64,000 nucleotides of DNA from Hygrophila difformis. Its lineage: Eukaryota > Streptophyta > Magnoliopsida > Lamiales > Acanthaceae. The DNA is taken from the NCBI GenBank assembly GCA_030278955.1, contig JAOANR010000015.1, forward strand, positions 20,679,073-20,743,072. Reading direction: 5' to 3'. A model generated the notes under the pieces. The model did not search any database, was not told the DNA's origin, and saw only the letters and a program-made list of their open reading frames with translations. How positions within the stretch are numbered: position 1 is the first letter of the stretch; every line of letters begins with the position of its first letter. Below, in pieces: positions 23,330 to 33,094 of this stretch. Both the position numbers and the translations under genes were made by a program.

Positions 23330-24809
23330 GGCCAGTATGTGAACCAAGTCGCTTCGATTGGCTCCGTTCCAGTGGAGAACAAGGAGCAAAGGTATGAGTT
23401 TTATTTCGATTCGTTCGAATTCGCCAAATCCCCGTTTCTTTTTATCATGAACCGGAAGCCCGCGCGGTGTGGGGATCTTGGCGGGGTAAAATTGCGTCGT
23501 CGGCTGGAGGAGGATGACAAGCCGCCCATTAGGCAACGTCTTGGGTCGGCACCGCGCTGTGGTGGGGGCGTCGTCGTATTCTGAGGCCGGTTGCGTATCT
23601 CGATTTGTTAGGCTGGGTAATTAAAACCTAAGGCATTCACAATTTGGAGGCGGCATCGTGATCAGTCATGTATTTCCTTCTTAGTTTCATTGTTACTACT
23701 AACTCATATCCTTCATTTTGTGTTCGAATTAAGGATGTCTATTACAAAGGACTGTGTTTGTGAAGTGTAGGAAACGGGTCGATGCAGGAATTTGATCCAG
23801 CAAACCCACTGCCTCCACAACATTACAGTTAAGGGTGGTGGTAGCGCCTCTTCTGTCCCTCTGAGTGTGCCACTGCCTCTGCAATTGGGGTATGGTTTTG
23901 CTTTGCTACTTTATTTTGTTATTTTGTGTTGGTGTGTTGATTCATGATTCTTCATGCTTCCAGGGTTATGGGATGATATAAGTAATTTCGATATTTTGTA
24001 GTAATTGATCCTATTTGAAAATTGAAATACAGTTTTTCGAACCTCAATAGCAAAGTCATTTTTTTAAGTTTGAATAATTTCTAATCCTAATCTGGTGTGC
24101 TTTTACCTGTTTTCTATTCTCAATTCTCAGGTAACAGTTGCAGATGTACCTTGAGGTAATCACCTACGTATTCTCTTCTACTTTCTGTAGGACTATGCAT
24201 GTATATGAAATGTTATCATCCTGTTTTGTGTTTGTGTGTATGTTTCCATTGAAAGCAATTATTGATTTTCGCAAATCAAATTTTCACTTCATATTCAATG
24301 TTTACAATTCTATCATGCTTAATGAGCTTTAGCTTTGGGATATACATCTTTACAACTTTACTGCTTTTAGTATTAATCAGTTGCTTGATCTATCATGCTC
24401 GCTAATTGTTATAACCTGTACGTTGGTCCCTTCCAAGGCCCTCTTCCTAAGAAACTCAAGATTGAAATCTATTGACGATTTGTTATTTTCCTCCAAGCCA
24501 AAAAAGCAGTTTGATTAAGAAAGATAATTTAGGTTCATGCTACACCTGGTTTCGAAGTTTAGAAGTTTTAAAATTGTGGTTTATAGATAATAGGTTCATT
24601 CAGGGCAGAATGAATGCGGATGCTTACGCCATTTGACATTGGTATTTGATTGATGTTTTTGTTTGCTTTGTGCATTCTGTAGACTTTTTATTCTTTTTTA
24701 TTTTCGGAAAGAGAAACTGGGAAAGGGAACAATGGAATCTCTGTTTTAATTTACTTTTTTTTATTTGTTTATTTGGTGCTGCAATTATCTAATTCTTTCT
24801 TGAATTGGG
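23330..24809. other. No identified gene; possible decayed host exon sequence
   Basis: The GC-rich stretch 23440-23585 has an open frame on the plus strand (from 23306, 92 codons; FAKSPFLFIMNRKP) that I cannot assign. Another coding-like piece at about 23780-23830 reads QEFDPANPLPPQHY before a stop. The rest to 24809 is AT-rich and featureless. This could be a host gene remnant or a captured fragment; there is too little to name it. Confidence 0.3.
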
Positions 24810-25115
24810 TGTAACACCCCCATTTCCCCAAAAGTACAACGGAAGCAAAGTGCGAGAACAATGGGCGAGTGCTACCACCATGTATTCCGGGTCGTTCGGA
24901 ATACGCAAAGGCTAGCATATATATTTCAGAGTTTAAAAAAATGGGCCAATAGTTTTGCACAAGATTCTCTTTGTTTAAAATAATATTACAAAAACTTTGT
25001 AAATGTGGGCTAAAAACCAAATAATTCCACTTAATAAAAATCTATGCCAAGTAATATATTTTTTTCGAAAAGAGAATTTAAAAGTATACATTTTAAATAT
25101 TAAATCAAGGTATGA
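24810..25115 (-). repeat. LTR fragment in minus orientation
   Basis: On the plus strand it begins TGTAACACCCCCATTTCCC, which read on the minus strand is an LTR 3' end ...GGGGTGTTACA like those of the Tekay copies, with the GCTAGCCT block upstream. It is about 80% similar to 26621-26918. No primer site or polypurine tract of its own is present. Confidence 0.65.
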
Positions 25116-25285
25116 TTACATGATAAAGATGAACGAAATCATAATTATTTGTTGAGGATGAAGAGAGAATTACTTAGATCCATCAACGGATTTGAAATTT
25201 GAAAGGTAACCCATAGAAGGATTTCAATAAAAATAGAATTTTTGGAACGATTCATCTAGTGTTGAATTACCTTTAGTTTTGTAGC

Positions 25286-25325
25286 GAGGCTTCGAGGACG
25301 AAGCCTTATTTTAAGGAGGATAGAC
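25286..25325 (+). other. Remnant polypurine tract and 3' LTR junction
   Basis: CTTCGAGGACGAAGCC followed by TTTTAAGGAGGATAGAC and then TATAACACCCTAC. This is the same module that precedes the 3' LTR of Tekay copies A and B, here with TG mutated to TA at the LTR start. It shows that a plus-oriented relative once ended here. Confidence 0.7.
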
Positions 25326-26620
25326 TATAACACCCTACAAAATTTTGAATAAAATTTTAAAATTTCTAAATTAGTATATATTCAAAAATTTAATATTTAA
25401 CCGAAAAATTCAACTCTTATTTAGATATTGCTGAAAGATTATTTAATTAGTCTTAATTAGGATGTGGACTACGTTTAATTAATTTTCTTGGCATTCATTA
25501 AGCCTATTAATTTATAAACGTTGGATTTAATAGTATTAGACATGGAATAAATTATACGACTAAGACCATACAATTTAATTAAAATACTTAACTCATTCAA
25601 TTATTGGAAATTCATGAAATTGCCTGACTTTTAATTATCACTTGTCCCGGATTGGAGAATTGGGATTGTCGGATTATTTGGCTAATAGTGCGAATTAATT
25701 AATATATTCCCTCCGTCCCACTTCAGACGTCCTATTTGACTTTTTGGTACTGTTCATTGTTTAACTCTGACTCAATATTATTGCGAGTAAATATTTGTAA
25801 AAAATAATCGAATTCGGTCTTGTTAGATTCGTCTAATCGTGTAGTTTTAGAATATATATTTCACATAATTTTTACTTATATATATTTTGAGATATCATCG
25901 ATTTATAAAGTGCATTGGATTGTGTGAAGAAATCAAACAAGACATCTTAAATGGGCCTAAGGGAGTATAATTTAAGCCGATTAAATCCATTAAGCTAAAA
26001 TCTTATGTCTTAGTGAGTTATTGGGTCCATAATCTATATTAATCATTTAATTAAGTCAATCAGATTAGTCCAATAAGCAAAAAGAATTAAAGTTGGCCTA
26101 AAACTCAAACCGAAACCCAGTACACAAACCCTAAGACCAAACCTAAGGAAACCCTAACCCTAATTAAGGTTGCCGCTGCCGCTACCAACCTCCACGACCA
26201 GCCGCTGCCCAATCCTCACCAAATCTGTTATCGTCGCTACCACCGCACAATGCTCAGCGCCACCACAACCATCTTCCGGCCAAACTCCCTCCACCACCAA
26301 GGCAGCTGCACAAAGCCCCCTTACCACTGCCGCCTCCATCTTCCAAAACTCCATCTTTGCCACTGCTTCCGTCCCGATTTCCGCCAACACCACCACCGTT
26401 TTCTCCATTCGAAATCACCTCCGAACCCATTCCCAATTTCGCAAAACTCCAGCAACCACCACAAATCATCAAAACACCCAGTTAGACATGAACACATATA
26501 AATTCCAAAATGTCCAATTTAAGCAACAATCTAGAAATTTATCCATCATGAATCAATCTCTTAAAAAATATATCTACACTTGTAAATCCAAATAATCAAT
26601 CCCTCTTTATTCTATATCCA
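25326..26620 (+). repeat. Probable degraded LTR of a plus-oriented Tekay relative
   Basis: Follows the polypurine module directly and has the expected AT-rich start and an AAACCCTAA-rich part (26127-26165). A proline/serine/threonine-rich stretch, 26170-26480, forms low-complexity frames on both strands that I do not accept as a gene. A Stowaway MITE interrupts it. The 3' end is not seen; another LTR fragment in the opposite orientation starts at 26621. Confidence 0.45.
25707..25965. mobile_element. Stowaway-type MITE, 259 bp
   Basis: Inverted ends TTCCCTCCGTCCCACTTCAG and, from the other side, CTCCCTTAGGCCCATTTAAG, flanked by TA at 25705-25706 and 25966-25967. Its interior is the reverse complement of the 22010 and 27643 elements (GTTAGATTCGTC). 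Confidence 0.8.
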
Positions 26621-27085
26621 TGTAACACCCCCATTTTTCCTAAAGCCACAGCGGAAGCAAAGTGCAGGAAAAATGGGCGAGTGCTACCGTCACGTATTAC
26701 AGGTTGTCTGGAATATGCTAAGGCTAGCATATATATTTCAGAGTTTAAAATAATAAGTCAATAGTTTTGCATTAGATTATCTTTGTTTTAAATAATATTA
26801 CAAAAACTTTGTAAAGGTGGGCTAAAAACCCAGATATTCCACTTAATAAAAATCTATGCCAAGTAACTATTTTTTTTCCCAAAGGGAATTTAAAAGTACA
26901 TTTTAAATATTAAACCCCAAACCGTGCCCGTGCAAATGATGCTCTGCCGAACATTGTAGGTTTCAAGTCCTGAAAGGAAATGGTAACAGTGTAGAATCAG
27001 CGAAAACAATCGCTGAGTAAGTAGACCTTTACTCCCGGAGGAGGTCAAGTTCCGTTGTAGAAATAAGTTAAAAATGATATTTATG
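26621..27085 (-). repeat. Second minus-oriented LTR fragment
   Basis: Repeats the sequence of 24810-25115 from its TGTAACACCCCC start to about 26918 and then continues. Read on the minus strand, the part near 27000-27025 (CTTACTCAGCGATT) resembles CTTACTCAGCAATT of the Tekay LTRs. Two like-oriented fragments 1.8 kb apart could be the two LTRs of one lost element or two insertions. Confidence 0.55.
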
Positions 27086-27119
27086 GTCAAGTTACAATAA
27101 AATTTGTAAAGATACCATT

Positions 27120-27319
27120 TTAAAGCAAATATTAAAACATGGTATCTTTACAAGTATTATTGATGCGCCGGCAACCAGATTAGTTTTTTCTGGTTTAAAA
27201 ATCTCTCTCTGCTCTTATTTGTATGGTGGTGATATCTGTTTACAAATGATATTTTTACCTCTTAATAATGATTTTATTTATGAGGCTGGTTCCAGGATTA
27301 AAGCAAATATTAAAACATG
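27120..27319. repeat. 22-bp direct repeats flanking a 156-bp insert
   Basis: The 22-mer containing AAAGCAAATATTAAAACAT occurs at 27120-27141 and 27298-27319, around 156 bp of unassigned sequence. The left repeat also sits in an inverted repeat (TGTAAAGATACCA and TGGTATCTTTACA, 27105-27153). It may be a target duplication around an unrecognised insertion. Confidence 0.5.
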
Positions 27320-27439
27320 AGATTGGTTACGGTGCAATCACCAAAACCCGCAGCACATCAAGGCACCAATCCCAACCGTTCGTTTAAGATCCAACGGTCC
27401 AAAATGTAAAAGGGTAAAATTGTCCAAAAATTTTTTAAT

Positions 27440-28048
27440 GTCAAGTCGCTGAAAAATACACATGTCATCGCTGAAGAACACTATGTATGTCGCTGAAATG
27501 CACACAGCTTGTCGCTGAAATATACTATAGTGCGTCACTGAAATATATTAAACCAAAGAATTAGAGTTTCAACTTTTACGAAGTCGCTGAAATTCACAAT
27601 ATCAAGTCGCTGAAAAATACTATAGTTTGTCGCTGAAATATACTTCCTCTGTTCTCATATAAGTGCTCCATTTCTGCATTTCACGTAGTTCAAGATACAT
27701 TTTTAAATGTTTATAACTCAAATTGTATATAAGTAAAAATTATAAAAAATTAATATTCTAAAACTAGGTCATTAGACGAATCTAACAAGATCTCACTTGA
27801 CTATATTTTATCTTATAGAACTATGTGAAAAAGTTAAATCAAAGTTACTCAATGAATAGTTACTACTATGCAAAGTGAACACTTAAATGAGAACGGAGGA
27901 AGTACTATAGTGCGTCGCTGAAATATACTATTCTCCGTCGCTGAAAATACACGGAAGACACGCTGAATACAATATGCATGTCGCTGAAAACAATATATTA
28001 ATCAACAAAATTGCTGAAAATTACATACATTGTCACTGAAATGTATTA
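27440..28048. repeat. Minisatellite, about 23-bp unit GTCGCTGAAATATACTATAG
   Basis: About 14 units recognisable by TCGCTGAAA, spaced 20-25 bp with one longer gap, interrupted at a TA inside one unit by the MITE at 27643. Units vary in the second half (ACTATAGT, ACAATATG, GCACACAG). Non-coding. Confidence 0.85.
27643..27902. mobile_element. Stowaway-type MITE, 260 bp
   Basis: Ends CTTCCTCTGTTCTCATATAA and, from the other side, CTTCCTCCGTTCTCATTTAA, with TA at 27641-27642 and 27903-27904. The interior contains GACGAATCTAACAAGATC, as in the MITE at 22010. It lies inside the CGCTGAAA array, so it inserted after the array formed. Confidence 0.93.
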
Positions 28049-28230
28049 AAATATATTTTGGAATAATATGGCATAATTACCTTTTTACCCTTCCAGTTCA
28101 TCTCAACCGTTAATTTAAAATGCTAATAAACGGTTGGAAAAAGTCACAGTACATCATGTCAAATCCCATAGTTGCACCCTAACTTCTCCCATTAAAACAT
28201 AACCTCATCTTTTCACTTGTACATGTTACT

Positions 28231-28272
<42 letters not shown>

Positions 28273-29365
28273 GAAAATGGAAGATTTTATAACCGCACTC
28301 AATAAAACAGTAGAAAACAGCTCTTACAATGTTACACCTACCCAGTTCCATGCGTCAATTGCTAGACAATTCGACAAAGCAGAAAAACATTAAAACATTC
28401 CCTTGGCTCACAAAGAGATCTGATGACTCTCATACCCATTCAGAAAACCTGTGTGACAACAGCAGCTTCTGCTTTTTTGTACTGTCACCTAAACTCTTGT
28501 TCTAAAACATCCGCATCTACCAGAACTTACAGCCACACTTCCACCCTACCTTCATGTGCCGCCCCCTTCCTTGCCCATAGATCTGCCTCCTCATTCCGTT
28601 CTCTAAATACATGGACGACCCTTCACTTCACTTCTCCAGCACAGTTCAATACTACCGCAATTGGTCCTATTAAACTTCTGAACCTCCATAGGATCTTGCC
28701 AATATCCATCAACCAACCTATCACATTCCTAGAATCACATTCAAACATCAGTTTTTGAAGGGGAATTCCTTGGTCTGTCAATAGGGCCACACAAACTCTA
28801 TAGAGAGTTGTAACCTCTGCCTCTGTAGAATCAGTATTCACAATAAAATCTGATAATATATATATCACCTCCCCCTCATCGTTTCTTATAATTCCTCCAG
28901 TTTCGGCTGGCCCCAGATTTCCCAAAGACGAGCCATCCGTGTTTATCTTCCACCACCCCTTCGATGGGCGTTCCCAAACCAGTCCTCTTCGTGGTATTTT
29001 ACTTCTATATCTCTCGGTGTGGAAAAGCCCTTCCGGAAAATAAACACTCACCTCTCCCAATGGGGTTGCGTTCCCATTATAGCCATCCATCCACCACATT
29101 TGTCACTTCCATTTAACTTCGTGCTCTATCATCTTTAAATTAAACTCTTGCCCTTTGACTACACTTCCATTTCTATACTTCTAGATTATCCAGGTAATTG
29201 CCATGCCTGTAGTGTTCCACAGCTCCCTTTGACATTTTCTAAGATAAGTACCAAACCATCCTTCCAGCAAATTACCAGCGCCACCAGGACTGGCCCATTC
29301 GAAACTGAACCATTGAATCCCTTTATACCACACATGTGCAGTCACATCGCTCGCACAAAAGATAT

Positions 29366-29621
29366 GACCTTGTTTGGGAATTAGCTGTTAGCTGTTAACT
29401 GATTATGTGAGTAATAATTAGTTAAAATTAGCTGTTTGACAATTTCAAGACCAACTTTTAGCCTAGAATAAGCTAAAATCCAAAATGCTGCTATTTGCAG
29501 CGGTTTCAGAAATAGCTGATTGAACACTATTTTAAGTTATTTTGTCTTTCTAAATAAGCTAATTTATTTCAAATTGCCTTGGATAAGCTAATTCTGTTTA
29601 GCTGTTTTGCCAAACAGGGTC
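29366..29621. mobile_element. MITE-like insertion within the LINE, 256 bp
   Basis: Inverted ends GACCTTGTTTGGG and, from the other side, GACCCTGTTTGGC, each followed by AGCTGTT/AGCTAA-type repeats. The LINE reading frame resumes directly on the two sides, which confirms an insertion. I see no clear target duplication, so the superfamily (hAT or Harbinger) is left open. Confidence 0.6.
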
Positions 29622-29926
29622 TGCTGTCTCTCTATGTCCTTTATGCAAAACGGGCAATTGGCATTCGAAATCTAAATGCAATTCCTTTTCAGAAAGATCT
29701 CTCTTATTGGTAGAGCATTGTGATATAATTTTCATACCAACAGTTTGACTTTCTTCGGTACTTTTATGGACCAAAACCTCTTCCAAAACTTGCAATGCTC
29801 AGACTGCATCACCCCTCCCTCACGTCTCCACCAAGACTTAGTCAAATACTCTCCATTTCCTTCCTTCAGCCAAACAACTCTATCTTGTATAAATCTACAC
29901 AAATTAAGCCTATTCAATTCAGACAT

Positions 29927-30101
29927 GGGGGTTGGGGACTTACCCTAGCGGTCAAGTCCCCCTTCTCTCAACCATAGGTTGGGAGTTCGATCCCCACCCG
30001 GCCCGTATCCCTCCCCTTTGTCCCCCTTTGTTATTTGTGTGGTTTGGGCTCCCACACACCTTTGCCGACACATGAGTGTCACTGTTTACCAAAAAAAAAA
30101 A
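29927..30101 (+). mobile_element. tRNA-derived SINE, full length with poly(A)
   Basis: 175 bp. Box A-like ACCCTAGCGGTCAAG and box B GGTTGGGAGTTCGATCCCC form a polymerase III internal promoter. The tail reads CACATGAGTGTCACTGTTT before A13. It is flanked by AATTCAGACAT at 29916-29926 and 30102-30112. It lies inside the LINE, in the opposite orientation. Confidence 0.93.
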
Positions 30102-31680
30102 AATTCAGACATCAGCTCCTCCCAGACCTCCAACTCCCATTGAAACAGATTCCTCCTTAGCGTGATACACCATTCCCATTCCCTACCAATCCATATGCCA
30201 AATTCCGCGATCTTGCCCTCCTTATTTGCTGCTAATGTGAATATCTTGGAAAGAGATCTTTCAGCGGCCGTCCCCTAACCACCCATGTTATCCTGCCAGA
30301 ATTTTGTCCATTCTCCATTTCCCACAATGATTTTGAAACAACCTACTTGAGCGACTGCATCCGCCTCCTGCCACATGCTGCAAATCTTGCCCCAAAGAGT
30401 TCTATCAACCTTTGGCTTGGGAAATAAACTTGCATTGCCACCATAATATTTTGTATTAATAACCTCTTTCCACAAAGATTGCTCCCGCCGAACCTCTATC
30501 TCCATTTTAATATCAGCGCCATATTGAATTTCTCAACATCCCATATTTTGTACATGTTACTGGTTAGTACAAATTCGTTCTATATTCATGCTGTTCTTAT
30601 ATATGGTTTCAATTTCTTGTTTCTCACAGTTGTTGAAGCCTCTCACACTGTCGATTGGAACTTTGCTACACAACGTTCATTACGATGCTTTCTAACCAAG
30701 TATGTAATTAGAAACCAATCATGACAATGGATAGAAATAATGGCTAATGCTTTAAGCCTAGAACAGAGTTCATTTGATTAATTATCGTTCATAGCAAATT
30801 ATTTAATACACTTAGATATATAGATACTTAGATCTCTAATAATAATTTTCAGGTTGAATTAGTTAATAATATAACTATGAATTCCTAATAATACACAATT
30901 CTGAATTCTAATTATTATTATTTACTAGTATTTTTTGCCCGCGCGATGCGCACGAGCGATGCTTTTTTTTTTCTTTTCTCAAAAATAAGATTAATAATTT
31001 GTTAAGTTAATAACAAAATAAATTTACTATATTAAAATCCAATTTTGCAAATCAATTGTGTGAACCACAAATCAAGTTTGACATAAAGTCATAAACCAAG
31101 AGTATGAACCTAGATAAAATTCAATAATAAGTGAATCAGAAGGTAAAATACTTCAATATAATATAAGAACTTCAGAAACCTAGGAAAAAATATTATATAT
31201 ACTGGAATTGGTCAATATAAACAGTACATAATGTAGAAGTCCATATACATATGTTTCTGTAAAAGTCCATAGATAATAGAATTGGAAACAAAAAATAAGG
31301 TTGAATACAGAACTGAATACAAAACTAAAGTGCAGGCCTTTTCATTAAAAGTCAGATAAAAATTACAAAAAATAGAATTAGAAAAAAAATCGGTCCCCTA
31401 TAGATCTATTTTGCTAAAAGTTCATAGGTAATATTGTTGAAGAGAGTTTTTTTTACAGGGAATTACACTCTTCAAAGAAAGCCACTCCCAGCCCATTGAA
31501 AATGAAAATTAGAAGTTTAGAACCAACCACCATAAACCATTAACCAAAAACATCTTGAATTTGATGCATGCATTAATTATAATTTTGTTGGAGCAGAGAG
31601 AGATAAATGAAAAATAAGTTACAGTGCACTGTCATCTAAATTAAAAGTTAAAAACATGGTTGCAAGTAGATGAACAGAAT

Positions 31681-31794
31681 CTGCACAACACACCAGCATG
31701 GATGCTGTGTCTTGCAACGCTCCATCAGCCATTCTGATGGAGAGCTTAGGGATAATTTGATTTCAGAGATTCCGGGCTGGACGTAGGAGGCCAT
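31681..31794 (-). pseudogene. Unidentified coding-like segment inside the Helitron
   Basis: 38 codons from an ATG without a stop (MASYVQPGISEIKLSLS, then PSEWLMERCKTQHPCW), ending at CAG. It is GC-richer than its surroundings and is part of about 230 bp missing from the related copy near 58330. I do not recognise the protein. Confidence 0.3.
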
Positions 31795-31871
31795 AGTTTC
31801 AAATAACCATCACTTATTAAAAGTTAAACAATATATGAAGAGGAAAAACAGAAGTTTAAGAGAGAGTGTAC

Positions 31872-31917
31872 CTTTCCCAGATATTACTTCCTTTTCACTC
31901 CTCCATCTGAGACCAAT
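31872..31917 (-). pseudogene. Captured exon of a FRA10AC1-like gene (copy 1)
   Basis: 46 bp, exactly bounded on the minus strand by TTTTCAG and GTACAC, which look like intact splice sites. It encodes IGLRWRSEKEVISGKG, the hallmark of the FRA10AC1 family (nuclear protein, Fra10Ac1 domain), where the segment precedes a CGNKxC zinc-binding part not present here. Flanking intron-like sequence is shared with the copy at 58239. The fragment alone cannot make a product. Confidence 0.7.
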
Positions 31918-32525
31918 CTGAAAAGAGTAATGCGTCAGTTTAACAAAAGGGCTTTTGAGTAAACATGAATTTTTTAAGAAAGAAAATGAAAACAAATAAC
32001 AACTAAATACTCCTAGCCAGATTGAAAAACCTCATAAAATGATTGCAGAAAGCTCAGGAGCAAAGAATATCATAATCCTCTTATATGAACTTGTGAGAAC
32101 AGAATCGCATGTCCTCATAAATCATCACTTCAATACCTAAAATTAGGGGACAATAAAACTGAAACACAAGAACACAATAAATGCAGGGGCGGCTCAAACC
32201 AGGAGCCATGGCTCAGGGCCCCCAAATTTGGGGCCTCATTTCATATATATATTATTTTAATTTTAAAAAATTTGTTGTATCTAACCTAATTATCTAAACC
32301 CTATTATTTTAATTTCTTTACCGTTTCCAAACCATAGCACAAATAAATTCTCTATTCATTAATTTCCCAATTCCCAACTTTTAATAAATATTGGATTTTT
32401 CCAGATATTGTAGTCAGCGGAGTTTATATTGCTTGTGATTTGATTGATAATTTTTCTTCAAAGAATACTCAAGGCTAAAAGTTTTAAAATGGCGGCACTC
32501 TTATAACATAATTCTTGTTTTAGTT

Positions 32526-32657
32526 GGGAATTGAGACTTGGTCTAGTGGCCATGTCCTCTGACATCTAATTTTATGGTTGGAGTTCAATTCTCACCAGGT
32601 TCCCTATCCCTTCCCTTTATTTAATTTGACGACACATGAGTGTAATGTTTATCAAAA
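32526..32657 (+). mobile_element. tRNA-derived SINE within the hAT element
   Basis: 132 bp with box A-like TTGGTCTAGTGGCC and box B-like GGTTGGAGTTCAATTC, and the family tail ACACATGAGTGTAATGTTTA then an A-run. Flanked by the 16-bp duplication AATTCTTGTTTTAGTT at 32510-32525 and 32658-32673. Confidence 0.92.
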
Positions 32658-32738
32658 AATTCTTGTTTTAGTTTTTTTTTTCAAGTAGGTATACTTTAAT
32701 AATAAAATATTAAATATTTATTTGATATAAAGACTAGG

Positions 32739-32875
32739 GGACTTATCTAACGACATTATTATAGTTGATGGTTCGATTTCATCCCACCTCTTATCCATTT
32801 GTAATTTGTGTGACTTGGATTTTATACACATGATTTGCTCACATTCTAAAACTGTAAAAAAAAAAAAAAAAAAAA
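32739..32875 (+). mobile_element. Second SINE of the same family within the hAT element
   Basis: Diverged copy: box B GATGGTTCGATTTC, the family 3' region, and a 20-base poly(A). The flanks GATATAAAGACTAGG (32724-32738) and GATATTATGACTAGG (32876-32890) match at 13 of 15 positions. Confidence 0.75.
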
Positions 32876-32949
32876 GATATTATGACTAGGGCCCTAATTT
32901 TATTTTTTGCTCCGGGCCCAAAAATAGTTTGAGACGCCCTGAATAAATG

Positions 32950-33094
32950 CAACCACATTTCCACAGAGTAGGTAACTCCTTGAATTGCTCTTTCATATAC
33001 AACCTCTGCAACATCTTTTTCCACCGACCTGAGGTGTGCCAGTGCCACATGAGCAGCATACTTAATTCTTCCAGTAGCCATAACACAGAGGGAA
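32950..33094 (-). pseudogene. Captured exon fragment of a PRP39-like gene
   Basis: On the minus strand, after an AG at 33095-33096, the sequence reads FPLCYGYWKN, then after a 7-base insertion and frameshift YAAHVALAHLRSVEKD and VVYERAIQGVTYSVEMWLH. This is the HAT-repeat region characteristic of PRP39, a U1 snRNP splicing factor (CYGYWxKYAAH and ERAVQxxTYSVxVW in the family). The hAT element inserted at its 3' end. It is a fragment only and non-functional. Confidence 0.65.

Larger units (their letters stand above)
27319..28190. mobile_element. MULE-like non-autonomous element with CGCTGAAA minisatellite
   Basis: The inverted ends share GTTACGGTGCAA (left) and GTTAGGGTGCAA (right, minus strand), and further AACCGTT and AAGGGTAAAA blocks over about 100 bp. 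It is flanked by a perfect 10-bp duplication ATTAAAACAT at 27309-27318 and 28191-28200. It carries no transposase. The architecture matches the element at 21862: long imperfect ends enclosing a tandem-repeat array and a Stowaway insertion. Confidence 0.65.
28527..30505 (-). pseudogene. LINE ORF2 C-terminal part: zf-RVT and RNase H, interrupted
   Basis: Read leftwards. From 30505 comes the region after the RT domain (SLWKEVINTKYYGGNAS, VGNGEWTKFWQDNMGG). After the SINE, from 29926, comes the zf-RVT region (VVWLKEGNGEYLTKSWW, then FECQLPVLHKGHRETAD). After the MITE, coding similarity resumes with HIFCASDVTAHVWYKGIQW and continues to RNase H (WWKINTDGSSLG, STEAEVTTLYR, FECDSRNVIGW). A frameshift near 28622 precedes the last conserved block FRERNEEADLWARKG, and TAA at 28527 ends it. 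Stops and shifts make it non-functional. It is the same type as, but not a close copy of, the fragment at 12945. Confidence 0.85.
28235..30547 (-). mobile_element. 5'-truncated L1-type LINE with poly(A) tail and target duplication
   Basis: Minus orientation. A run of about 38 T on the plus strand (28233-28270) is the poly(A) tail. The whole unit is bounded by TTGTACATGTTACTGGTT at 28217-28234 and again at 30548-30565, an 18-bp duplication (a T or two may belong to the tail). Inside are the C-terminal LINE domains, plus a SINE (29927) and a MITE (29366). The right edge is the 5' truncation point. This is the product expected of target-primed reverse transcription. Confidence 0.92.
32184..32941. 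mobile_element. hAT-type non-autonomous element, 758 bp
   Basis: Ends CAGGGGCGGCTCAAAC and, from the other side, CAGGGCGTCTCAAAC, flanked by a perfect 8-bp duplication AATAAATG (32176-32183 and 32942-32949). Both features are diagnostic of hAT. There is no transposase; the interior hosts two SINEs. It splits the PRP39-like exon region of the Helitron. Confidence 0.9.

Noticed and set aside
26170..26595. 141-codon frame rich in threonine, serine and proline, with overlapping minus-strand frames
   Set aside because: Low-complexity CCA/CAC composition opens frames on both strands; it lies in LTR-like sequence.
29927..30101. tRNA gene suggested by box A and box B
   Set aside because: The boxes belong to a SINE with poly(A) tail and target duplication; no cloverleaf could be made.
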